Origin: Lysobacter sp. cf310
GTDB lineage: Bacteria; Pseudomonadota; Gammaproteobacteria; Xanthomonadales; Xanthomonadaceae
DNA length: 64,000 nt
Direction of reading: 5' to 3'
Assembly: GCF_900114355.1 (NCBI RefSeq)
Contig: NZ_FOSS01000002.1
Location: forward strand, 133,464-197,463
Shown: positions 56,445-64,000 of the stretch, in pieces
How positions within the stretch are numbered: position 1 is the first letter of the stretch
Layout: every line of letters starts with the position of its first letter
Notes under the pieces: model-generated
What the model was told of the DNA's origin: nothing
The model's database searches: none
What the model saw: only the letters and a program-made list of their open reading frames with translations
Position numbers and translations under genes: made by a program

Positions 56445-56981
56445 ATGAGCGACTACGGCATCGTCACCGCCCCCGACACCGTGCGCATCGAACGCCTGAT
56501 GCCCGGCCCGATCGAACGGCTGTGGAGCTACCTCACCGAATCCGAAAAGCGCCGGACCTGGATGGCCGCGGGCGAGATCGAGCTGCGCCCCGGCGGCCGC
56601 GTCGAACACCTGTTCCGCAATTCCGAATTGACCAAGGACGAGCCGACCCCGGCTAAGTACGCCCCCTACGAGGACCACCTCAGCGTGGGCCGGGTGATCG
56701 ACTGCGATCCGCCGCACCGGCTCAGCTATACCTGGGACGAAACCTCGGAGGTGGTGTTCGAACTCACTCCGCAGCAGGACCGCGTGCTGCTGGTGGTCAC
56801 CCACCGCCGCCTGCCCAACCGCGGCGAGATGGTCAGCGTCGCCGGCGGCTGGCACACCCACCTGGATCTGCTGCTGGACCTCCTGGAAGGCCGCACGCCC
56901 AGCCATTTCTGGTCCAAGCACAGCGCCATCGAAGCCGAATACGAGCGGCGCATCCCGGCCGACCCGAGCCCGCGGGCCTGA
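56445..56981 (+). CDS. SRPBCC (AHSA1-type) domain protein 2
   Basis: A 178-residue START-like protein. It has RIERLMPGPIERLWSYLTESEKRRTWMAAGEIELRPGGRVEHLF, GRVIDCDPPHRLSYTWDE and a C-terminal helix VSVAGGWHTHLDLLLDLLEG, the usual AHSA1 pattern with GGW before the last helix. The last 20 residues are a charged tail. It starts 21 bases after gene 1. Proteins of this type, paired with ArsR regulators, bind hydrophobic small molecules or modify aromatic compounds; no substrate is shown. Confidence 0.92.
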   Translation: MSDYGIVTAPDTVRIERLMPGPIERLWSYLTESEKRRTWMAAGEIELRPGGRVEHLFRNSELTKDEPTPAKYAPYEDHLSVGRVIDCDPPHRLSYTWDETSEVVFELTPQQDRVLLVVTHRRLPNRGEMVSVAGGWHTHLDLLLDLLEGRTPSHFWSKHSAIEAEYERRIPADPSPRA

Positions 56982-57009
56982 GCCCGCCGGTACGCGACAG
57001 GAGCCGCCC

Positions 57010-57438
57010 ATGGCCGCCATCGAACACATCCAATATGTGAACGCCACGCCGGCGCAGGTCTACGACGCGCTGACCAGCGAACGCGGCCTGGCCGAAGTCT
57101 GGACCGACGACCTGACCGTGCAGGCGGTGCAGGGCGCGGTCAACGAATTCCGCTTCGGCGAGGCCGGCCTGGTGCGAGTCAAGATCACCGAATGGCTGCC
57201 GCGCAGCCGCCTGGCCTGGCGCTGCCTGGATTCGGATCCGCAATGGATCGGCACCCAGATCAGCTTCGACCTGGAAGCGCGCGAGGGAAAGACCGCGGTG
57301 GTGCTGCGCCATGAAGGGTGGCGCGAGGTCACCGAGTTCTATCGCTGGTGCAACTACAACTGGGCGATGTTCCTGTACAGCCTCAAGTCCTACTGCGAGG
57401 AAGGCGTCGGCCTGCCCTTTCAGCGACGCAGATTCTGA
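57010..57438 (+). CDS. SRPBCC (AHSA1-type) domain protein 3
   Basis: A 142-residue START-like protein: EHIQYVNATPAQVYDALTSERGLAEVWTDDLTVQ, then VRVKITEWLPRSRLAWRCLDSDPQWIGTQISFDLE and the ending WAMFLYSLKSYCEEGVGLPF. Of the three this one has the most complete C-terminal helix and a cysteine near the end. It starts 28 bases after gene 2 in the operon and has its own GACAGGAGCCGCCC ribosome-binding site. Confidence 0.92.
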   Translation: MAAIEHIQYVNATPAQVYDALTSERGLAEVWTDDLTVQAVQGAVNEFRFGEAGLVRVKITEWLPRSRLAWRCLDSDPQWIGTQISFDLEAREGKTAVVLRHEGWREVTEFYRWCNYNWAMFLYSLKSYCEEGVGLPFQRRRF

Positions 57439-57482
57439 TCTCGCGGCGACCGCCGCCGCCCTGCCCTGACCCAGGAGTTCCG

Positions 57483-58274
57483 ATGCTGCTCGAACACAAA
57501 GTCGCGCTGATCCACGGCGGCGGCGGCGCCATTGGCGGCGCAGTCGCGCGCGCGTTCGCCCGCGAAGGCGCGCGCGTCTATCTGGCCGGGCGCGGTCGCG
57601 ACAAACTCGAACGCGTCGCCGCCGATATCGCCGCCGCCGGCGGCAGGGCCGAGATCGCCATGCTGGACGCGCTCGACGAAGCCGCGGTGCGCGCGCACGC
57701 CGACGCGGTCGCCGCGGACGCCGGCCGGATCGACATCGCGCTCAACGCGATCGGCGTGACCCACGTGCAGGGCACGCCCTTCGCCGAACTCTCGCTGCAG
57801 GACTATCTGCACCCGATCCAGGCCTACACCCGCAGCAACTTCATCACCGCCCAGGCGGCGGCGCGGCACATGCCGCCCGGTGGCGCGATCCTGACCTTGT
57901 CCACGCCGGGCTCGCGCATGAGCGGCGTGGGCTTCATCGGCTACGGCGTGACCTGCGCGGCCATCGAGGCCTACTCGCGCCTGCTCGCGGCCGAACTGGG
58001 CGCGTCCGGCATCCGCGTGGTCTGCCTGCGCCCGCATGCGATTCCCGAGGCGCAGCCGGCCTCGCATGCGCGCGAGGTCTTCGCCGAAAGCGCGCGCCGC
58101 GCCGGGATATCGATCGACGCCATGCTCGACGAGGCCGCGCGCACCGGCACCCTGCTCGGCCGCCTGCCGACCCTGGCCCAGGTCGCCGACTACGCCGCCT
58201 TCGTCGCCTCCGACCGCGCCGGCGCCATGACCGGGGCGGTGGCCAACCTCAGCTGCGGCGCGCTGGTCGACTGA
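57483..58274 (+). CDS. SDR-family oxidoreductase with atypical active site
   Basis: A 263-residue short-chain dehydrogenase/reductase. The nucleotide-binding region is HGGGGAIGGAVARAFAREGA, a variation of TGxxxGIG, with ALNAIGV for the conserved NNAG. Catalytic Tyr is Y154, but the YxxxK motif reads YGVTC, so C158 replaces the Lys essential in classical SDRs. This argues for altered or lost redox activity, or a member of a divergent subgroup. It is the last gene of the ArsR operon, 44 bases after SRPBCC 3. Its association with three SRPBCC proteins suggests action on a shared hydrophobic substrate. Confidence 0.9.
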   Translation: MLLEHKVALIHGGGGAIGGAVARAFAREGARVYLAGRGRDKLERVAADIAAAGGRAEIAMLDALDEAAVRAHADAVAADAGRIDIALNAIGVTHVQGTPFAELSLQDYLHPIQAYTRSNFITAQAAARHMPPGGAILTLSTPGSRMSGVGFIGYGVTCAAIEAYSRLLAAELGASGIRVVCLRPHAIPEAQPASHAREVFAESARRAGISIDAMLDEAARTGTLLGRLPTLAQVADYAAFVASDRAGAMTGAVANLSCGALVD

Positions 58275-58334
58275 GCGCGCGCCGGGTCCGTTATCCTGGG
58301 CGTCGTCACCGCCACGCTCTCAGGGATGAACCCG

Positions 58335-58808
58335 ATGCGCCCAACCCTCGTCACCCTCGTGTCCAGCGCGCTGCTGGCTACGCTTCTGCTCGCCGGCTGC
58401 GCCCGCCGCGACGCCGAACCCGCCAGCGGCGGACGCGTGCAGCGTTTCGAATGGATAGACGAGCGCCCCGGCACCGGCCCGGCCGCGCGCAGCGGCCAGG
58501 ACGTGAGCGTGCACTACACCGGCTGGCTCTACGACGAGAAGGCCGCCGACAAGCGCGGCCGCAAGTTCGACAGCTCGGTCGATCGCGGCAAGCCGTTCTC
58601 GTTCCTGCTCGGCGCCGGCCGGGTGGTGCGCGGCTGGGACGAAGGCATCGCCGGCATGCAGGTCGGCGGCAAGCGCGTGCTGATGCTGCCGCCGGAATAC
58701 GGCTACGGCGCCGACGGCGCGGGCGGCGGCGTGATTCCGCCGGATGCGTCGATGGTGTTCGAGGTCGAACTGCTGGGCGTGCGCGAGCACGTGCCCGGCG
58801 CGCGCTGA
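58335..58808 (+). CDS. FKBP-type peptidyl-prolyl isomerase, lipoprotein
   Basis: A 157-residue exported protein. A lipobox LLAGC22 marks a lipoprotein, followed by an FKBP domain: [61 protein letters not shown] and [10 protein letters not shown]. It catalyses prolyl isomerisation of periplasmic or outer-membrane proteins. All core binding residues (Y, F, D, W, Y) are visible. I start at the ATG at 58335, preceded by AGGGATG; the ATG at 58326 has no room for a ribosome-binding site. It lies 60 bases downstream of the SDR gene and probably is independent. Confidence 0.94.
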   Translation: MRPTLVTLVSSALLATLLLAGCARRDAEPASGGRVQRFEWIDERPGTGPAARSGQDVSVHYTGWLYDEKAADKRGRKFDSSVDRGKPFSFLLGAGRVVRGWDEGIAGMQVGGKRVLMLPPEYGYGADGAGGGVIPPDASMVFEVELLGVREHVPGAR

Positions 58809-58823
58809 GGCCGCGACCGCAGG

Positions 58824-59822
<999 letters not shown>

Positions 59823-59923
59823 GGGCGCTCGCGGCGATGGCGTCCCTACAGACTGGGGGCGCTGCCGCGCGATTGCGAGCGCGTGGGGCGTACGCAGTGT
59901 TGCGGGGGTGGCGTTGCTTAGGA

Positions 59924-60032
59924 GCGAATCCCCCTGCCCTCTTTTTGCAAAGGGGGAGAAACGCGCGGCTTTCGACGAACGCAATGCGCTTCCCCCCCTT
60001 TAAAAAAAAAAGGGGCTGGGGAGATTTGCTTT
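59924..60032. repeat. Bipartite GCGAATCCCCC...GGGGAGATTTGC element
   Basis: The element starts GCGAATCCCCCTGCC with TTTTTGCAAAGGGGGA, has a long A-run (TTTAAAAAAAAAAGGGGC, ten A) and ends GGGGAGATTTGC. It belongs to the family seen at 64-190, 17351-17480 and 46406-46520. It separates the LLM gene from the NTF2-like gene. Confidence 0.82.
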
Positions 60033-60037
60033 GGCCC

Positions 60038-60496
60038 TCACCAAAGATCGAACTTAAGCCCCTCGCGCTCGTTGTCCCAGATCGTGCTGAACACCCACCA
60101 ACGCCCGTGCTCGTGGCAGAGCTGCACGCTGTTGGCGCCGCGCTTGAGCAGCACCGGCGAGTCCGCGGTCGGACGCGCCTCGTACAAACTCCATACGTGC
60201 GCGACCTGGCCGAAGCGCTGCACACGGCGATCGATCTCGACCTCGAAGAAGTCGTTCTGCGCGAAGAAGGCCTCGACGTTGGCGATATAGCTGTCGACGT
60301 CGAACACCATCGCGTGGGTACTGCCGTCGGCCTCCACCACGGTGCGCAGGCTGCGCGCGTTCGGGTGCTGCAGATAACGGAAGCGCGCCCAGTCGCGCGG
60401 CGCGCCGGCCGGGCCGGAAATGCAAGCGTAGACCGCGCGCACGCAGCGCTCGATGTCCTGGGTGTCCTGCCACCACTCGTGGTTGTCGGTGTCCAT
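60038..60496 (-). CDS. NTF2-like (SnoaL-type) small protein
   Basis: A 152-residue protein with the alpha-plus-beta NTF2-like cone fold: [27 protein letters not shown] opens, then [42 protein letters not shown] and a final strand pair [14 protein letters not shown]. Members are isomerases, cyclases or binding proteins; none can be chosen here. It follows the threonine-synthase-like gene by 22 bases and likely shares its message. The first 15 residues may be flexible. Confidence 0.87.
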   Translation of the reverse strand: MDTDNHEWWQDTQDIERCVRAVYACISGPAGAPRDWARFRYLQHPNARSLRTVVEADGSTHAMVFDVDSYIANVEAFFAQNDFFEVEIDRRVQRFGQVAHVWSLYEARPTADSPVLLKRGANSVQLCHEHGRWWVFSTIWDNEREGLKFDLW

Positions 60497-60518
60497 GTCC
60501 GCTCCTGCGGGCTTGAGA

Positions 60519-61784
60519 TCAGATCAGATGGCGCAGATCCGGCAGGTACTTCTCCGCCGAACCGGTATTGACCGCGACCACGCGTTCGCCGCGCGCGATC
60601 AGGCCGCGTTCGATCAGCTGCGGCAGCGCGGCCAGGCAGGCCGCGCATTCCGGCGCAATCCAGGCCGGCGCGCCGCCGCCGACCGGCTCGCGCCACAGGC
60701 GCGCGAACTCGGCCGCGCTGTCGCGCTCTTCCACCGCGACCGCGGCGCCGCCGCTGGCACGCAGAATTTCCAGCACGCGGAAGTGGCCGACGCCACCGGG
60801 CACGTTGAGCCCGAACGCCAGCGTCTGCCCCGCCGCGACCGCTTGAGTGTCGGCCGCGCCGGCATCGAAGGCGCGCACCAGCGGCGGCGTCGCCGCGCTC
60901 TGCACGCACAGCATGCGCGGACGGCGCGCGTCGATCAGGCCCAGCGCCTGCAACTCGTCCCAGGCCTTCCACATGCCGAGCACGCCGGTGCCGCCGCCGG
61001 TGGGATAGATCACCGCGTCGGGCAGCGACCAGCGCGTCGATCCGGGCGCGGGCTCGGCCAGTTCCAGGCCCAGGGATTTCTTGCCTTCGATGCGCCAGCC
61101 CGGTTCCTGGAACGTAGCCACCGAGAAATAGCCTTGCGGCAGGTAACGCTCCTTCAGCAGCGCGCCGGCTTCGCGGATGGTCGGGCCGGCCAGTTCCAGG
61201 CGCACGCGCTCGGGGTCGCGCTGCGCGGCCGCGGCGACGTTGCCCAGAATCGGCATCGGCGTGTCCGGCGGCATCGCGATCGCCACCGTCAGCCCACCGG
61301 CCAGCGCGTAGCGCAGCAGCGAATCGCCGGCGTTGCCCTGGGTCGGCACCGCCAGCTTGCGCAGGCCCAGGCGGCGCGCCTGCGCGACCACCATGGCCAT
61401 GCCGCGGTCCTTGAAGCTCTGGGTCGGGTTGGCGCCGTAGCCGGCGTGCGCGCGGCCTTCGTCCTTCAACCACAGCGCGATGCCGGCCGCGCGCGCGATC
61501 GGATGCGCCGAATAATCCAGCAAGGGCGTGTGTCCCTCGCCGAGGGCGATGATATGGCGCGCGTCCTCGGGATCGGACGCGTCCAAGGCCATCAGCGCGC
61601 CGAACCGCCACAGATCGCGGCGGCGCGGGTCGTACCAGGCCGCGTTCGGCCGCTGCGCGGCCAGGCGCTCCAGATCGAGCAGCATTTCCACCGGGCGGCC
61701 GTCGACCGGATCGAGATTCATCGCCGTGTCGGCGGAATACTCGATGCCCGACCCCAAACCGCGCAGGCACCTCACGTAGGACAT
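60519..61784 (-). CDS. Threonine-synthase-like PLP enzyme
   Basis: A 421-residue PLP-dependent enzyme. Lysine K125 in [12 protein letters not shown] is the Schiff-base residue, followed by [17 protein letters not shown] and the Gly-rich loop [18 protein letters not shown] that binds phosphate. It matches the threonine-synthase/cysteate-synthase branch by its N-terminal GEGHTPLL and HIIALGEG. Threonine synthase converts O-phosphohomoserine to threonine. The genomic neighbours are not homoserine genes, so a second function such as threonine deaminase-like or diaminopropionate chemistry is possible. It is between a small membrane protein gene and the NTF2-like gene. Confidence 0.88.
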   Translation of the reverse strand: MSYVRCLRGLGSGIEYSADTAMNLDPVDGRPVEMLLDLERLAAQRPNAAWYDPRRRDLWRFGALMALDASDPEDARHIIALGEGHTPLLDYSAHPIARAAGIALWLKDEGRAHAGYGANPTQSFKDRGMAMVVAQARRLGLRKLAVPTQGNAGDSLLRYALAGGLTVAIAMPPDTPMPILGNVAAAAQRDPERVRLELAGPTIREAGALLKERYLPQGYFSVATFQEPGWRIEGKKSLGLELAEPAPGSTRWSLPDAVIYPTGGGTGVLGMWKAWDELQALGLIDARRPRMLCVQSAATPPLVRAFDAGAADTQAVAAGQTLAFGLNVPGGVGHFRVLEILRASGGAAVAVEERDSAAEFARLWREPVGGGAPAWIAPECAACLAALPQLIERGLIARGERVVAVNTGSAEKYLPDLRHLI

Positions 61785-61800
61785 GGCGCGCGGCTCCGGC

Positions 61801-61953
61801 TCAGAACGGCAGGGGCCAGCCCAAGGCCGGCGCGGCCAGCCAGTACAGGCCGCCCAGCACCACGATCCACAGCAACAGCTTGAACACGAACTTGACCGCC
61901 TTGAACGCGAGATAGCCCGCGACGATCACCACAGCTATGGCCAACCAACTCAT
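61801..61953 (-). CDS. Small single- or double-span membrane protein (50 aa)
   Basis: A 50-residue hydrophobic protein: MSWLAIAVVIVAGYLAFKAV, then KFVFKLLLWIVVLGGLYWLA and APALGWPLPF. It has two hydrophobic helices separated by a basic turn (KAVKFVFK). The start follows CGGAGCAAACG. It ends 16 bases before the threonine-synthase-like gene and probably begins its transcript. The function is unknown; such peptides commonly affect membrane complexes. Confidence 0.75.
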   Translation of the reverse strand: MSWLAIAVVIVAGYLAFKAVKFVFKLLLWIVVLGGLYWLAAPALGWPLPF

Positions 61954-62024
61954 CGTTTGCTCCGTTCGTTGCGGGCGCGCGCCGCGGCGTCGCGCCGGGG
62001 ATGTCCGACTCTAGCAGCCCGCGC

Positions 62025-63641
62025 TCAACCGCCCTTGGCCGGCACCGGTCTCAGGCGCAGATCGTGGAAATCGAAACTGAAATCGGTATTGGGCGACACC
62101 GACTCCATCCGCACTTCGCGCACCGCGCCGTCGGCGCTCAGCGAGAAATCGACGAAGGCGTCGGCGTTGAGCCAGCGCTGGTCCCAGCGCACGATGAAGC
62201 TGTCGTGCTGCCAGTGCTGCAACTCGCCGGTCAGCGCCTCGCTGCGCGCGAAGCGCATGCGCAGCTTGCCGTCGCGCTGCTCGATCACCACGTCGCCGTA
62301 CCAGGGGTCGCGATAGGTCGCGGCGTACTTGGCCAGCGCCAGCGAGGGCTGGGTGTTGGGCGCGCGCGCGGCCTGGTGCTGCTTCCAGTCGTCGTCGGAT
62401 TTGGCCAGCGATTTGTCCAGCGCCGCGCCGTAGGCGGCGGTCCAGTCGGTGCGCGGGCCGTCGAGATAGGCATCGAGCGCGCGCAGGGTCACGGCCTGGA
62501 ACGCGCCCGACAGCTCGGCGCTGGTCAGCACCACGATGCCCAGCCTGTGCTCCGGCACCAGGGTCACGCGCGAGACCATGCCCGGCCAGCCGCCGGTATG
62601 CCAGACCAGCTTGCTTCCACGGTAATCCGACAACTGCCAACCTTCGCCGTAGCCGAGAAAGTTGGGGCGCACCGGCGCCAGTTCCGGCACCGAGGGTTCG
62701 CTGATCGGCATCGGCGTGACGATGGACCACATCGCCTTCTGACGCTGCGCGCTGAACAAGCGCCGCTCCTTGCCGCCGGCATCGGTATACACGCCGCCGT
62801 CGAGTTGCGCGCGCAGCCATTGGCTCATGTCGTGCACGCTGGAGTACAGACCGCCGGCGCCGGAGACATTGCCCCAGGCCATGCGCGGCGCCGGCTGCAG
62901 GTCCTTGAAGTCGGCCTTGGCGTAGCCGGTGGCGACGTTGTCGCCGGGCTTGAGCGCGTCGCTGTTGTAGCGGGTGTCGCGCATGCCCAGAGGATCGAGG
63001 ATGCGGCTGCGCAGGAAGCGTTCGTAGCTCTGACCGCTGGCCTGCTCGATCACCAGTTGGGCGACGCCGTAAAGGATGTTGTCGTAGGCGTACTGGCCGC
63101 GGAAGCTGCCGGTCAGCGGCACGTCGCGCAAACGCTGGGCGACTTCCAGGGTGCTGTAGTCGGTGCCGGGCCAGTACAGCAGATCGCCTGCGCCCAGGCC
63201 CAGGCCGCTGCGGTGGGCCAGCAGATCGCGCACGCGCATCTCGCGGGTGACGTAGGGATCGGCCATGCGGAACCATGGCAGGTGGTCGATCACCCGATCG
63301 TCCAGGCTCAGCTTGCCCTCGTCGGCCAGGATCGACAGCGAGGCCGAGGTGAAGGCCTTGGTATTGGAGGCGATCGCGAACAGGGTGCGCGCGTCGACTT
63401 TCTCGGGGCGGTCGAGCCGGCGCAGGCCGTAGCCGCGTTCGAGCACGATCTTGCCGTCCTTGACGATCGCCACCGCGATGCCCGGCACGTCGAAGCGCTG
63501 ACGCACGCCCTCGACGTAGGCATCGAAGTCCTGCAATTGCGCCGGCAGTTCCGGCGCGGGCGGCGCGGCCAGGGCCTGACAGGCCAGCAGCGCGCCGAGC
63601 AGCAGGCCGGCGCCGCGCGTGGCCAGGGACGTGGATCGCAT
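62025..63641 (-). CDS. Exported serine beta-lactamase-like hydrolase with C-terminal domain
   Basis: A 538-residue exported serine hydrolase. After the signal peptide (to about residue 26, ALAAP) the beta-lactamase/DD-peptidase domain shows S92-N-T-K95 (ASNTKAFTS, the SxxK), AYDNILYG for YxN, and WHTGGWPG for the KTG-like triad. The C-terminal 130 residues are a separate domain of the DUF3471 type (NTQPSLALAKYAATYRDPWYGDVVIEQ). Enzymes with this layout include D-aminopeptidases and esterases; resistance to beta-lactams is not implied. It is divergent from the HI0933-type gene at 63791. Confidence 0.92.
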   Translation of the reverse strand: MRSTSLATRGAGLLLGALLACQALAAPPAPELPAQLQDFDAYVEGVRQRFDVPGIAVAIVKDGKIVLERGYGLRRLDRPEKVDARTLFAIASNTKAFTSASLSILADEGKLSLDDRVIDHLPWFRMADPYVTREMRVRDLLAHRSGLGLGAGDLLYWPGTDYSTLEVAQRLRDVPLTGSFRGQYAYDNILYGVAQLVIEQASGQSYERFLRSRILDPLGMRDTRYNSDALKPGDNVATGYAKADFKDLQPAPRMAWGNVSGAGGLYSSVHDMSQWLRAQLDGGVYTDAGGKERRLFSAQRQKAMWSIVTPMPISEPSVPELAPVRPNFLGYGEGWQLSDYRGSKLVWHTGGWPGMVSRVTLVPEHRLGIVVLTSAELSGAFQAVTLRALDAYLDGPRTDWTAAYGAALDKSLAKSDDDWKQHQAARAPNTQPSLALAKYAATYRDPWYGDVVIEQRDGKLRMRFARSEALTGELQHWQHDSFIVRWDQRWLNADAFVDFSLSADGAVREVRMESVSPNTDFSFDFHDLRLRPVPAKGG

Positions 63642-63790
63642 CGTTCGCAACTCCGCGGAGCTAGGGTGACGCCCGACGATACCCGAAGGCGGCGCCCGCG
63701 ACCCGGCACGATGGTCATGGGCGGCGGCCTGCGAACACGCCTGCGGCCGCATAATGGCGCGCCCTAGCCGACGGCCCCGACCGCGTACCG

Positions 63791-64000
63791 ATGAGCGATG
63801 CCCCCACCCTGTTGCCCGGCTTGGCCATCGTCGGTGGCGGCCCCGCCGGTCTGATGGCGGCCGAGGTCGCGCGCGCGGCCGGGGTCGAGGTCGATCTCTA
63901 CGAAGGCAAGGGCTCGGTCGGACGCAAGTTCCTGATCGCCGGCAAGGGCGGGCTCAATCTCACCCATGCCGAGCCGCGCCCGGGCTTCGACGCGCGCTAT
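63791..64000 (+). CDS. HI0933-type flavoprotein, 5' part (runs off the window)
   Basis: The first 70 codons of a FAD-binding protein: [52 protein letters not shown]. The GGGPAGL dinucleotide motif and [16 protein letters not shown] match the HI0933 family, in which GKKILMSGGGRCNFTN stands in the 51723 paralogue. The variant GKGGLNLTH places it in a separate branch of the family. The remaining sequence lies past the window edge. It is divergent from the serine hydrolase gene. Confidence 0.88.
   Translation, partial: MSDAPTLLPGLAIVGGGPAGLMAAEVARAAGVEVDLYEGKGSVGRKFLIAGKGGLNLTHAEPRPGFDARY

Noticed and set aside
57483-58274. Frameshift as the explanation for the missing SDR lysine
   Set aside because: The frame is intact with normal codon usage and good conserved flanks on both sides of YGVTC, so a substitution is more likely than an error.
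62025-63641. Beta-lactamase resistance gene
   Set aside because: The SxxK, YxN and HTG motifs show a serine hydrolase fold, but the C-terminal domain and layout fit D-aminopeptidase or esterase relatives; resistance is not supported.

Overview
The window looks like a chromosomal segment of a Xanthomonadaceae gammaproteobacterium, most likely Lysobacter or a close relative. This rests on four things: very high GC throughout (estimated by eye), strong third-position G/C, dense families of intergenic palindromic repeats of the GTAGGAGCGGCGTAAGCCGCGA type, and a gene set rich in secreted peptidases, a TonB-dependent receptor and a cationic amino acid/peptide transport complement. The genus is an inference from style, not from a marker gene. 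No rRNA, tRNA, CRISPR array, integrase or intact insertion sequence is visible.

Layout. 1-4.2 kb: tex, then a divergent two-gene unit of unknown function whose second protein carries an E...D...ExK nuclease-like signature. 4.2-8 kb: ferredoxin-NADP reductase behind a Fur-box-like palindrome, translationally coupled to a TlpA-like thioredoxin, then a membrane-anchored LytTR regulator divergent from an acyltransferase-3 membrane protein. 8-18.4 kb: glutathione peroxidase, a TonB-dependent receptor, a repeat-filled 1-kb gap, a secreted amidohydrolase, a VOC protein, peptidyl-dipeptidase Dcp with a clear terminator, and a sirtuin. 19-28 kb (mostly minus strand): GlpQ-type phosphodiesterase, two unrecognised genes, an APC transporter, Cfa, a DUF3298-type lipoprotein, RluF, a small GNAT protein and a histone-H1-like Lys/Ala protein. 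28-34.5 kb: gene fossils, a rhomboid protease, a POT peptide transporter, a GST, an M14 carboxypeptidase and an EEP-fold hydrolase. 34.5-41 kb (minus strand): YdeI-family protein, small lipoprotein, ThpR, a secreted HExxH protein, AraC regulator, SRPBCC protein and the ABC-F protein Uup. 41-52.9 kb: repeat array, SelO with a GST, two tiny basic proteins, YaiI, a second amidohydrolase, a DEAD-box helicase, a tandem repeat, a GATase, an RluA-type synthase, YaeQ and a HI0933-type flavoprotein. 53-64 kb: membrane protein divergent from an XRE/MmyB regulator, an orphan contractile-injection spike/PAAR pair, an ArsR-SRPBCC(x3)-SDR operon, FKBP lipoprotein, LLM flavoprotein, a three-gene unit ending in a threonine-synthase-like enzyme and an NTF2-like protein, a serine beta-lactamase-like hydrolase, and the start of a second HI0933-type flavoprotein.

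How it fits together. Most genes are household or nutrient-handling functions. Dcp, the M14 enzyme, the HExxH protein, the amidohydrolases, the rhomboid protease and the POT transporter together suggest peptide scavenging, in keeping with a proteolytic soil predator lifestyle; this is inference. The best candidates for undescribed biology are the nuclease-like pair at 2774-4194, the soluble beta-rich protein and its small partner at 20504-21953, and the orphan spike/PAAR pair at 54548-55466. The ArsR operon at 55.6-58.3 kb has a well-resolved leaderless promoter with a duplicated start region.
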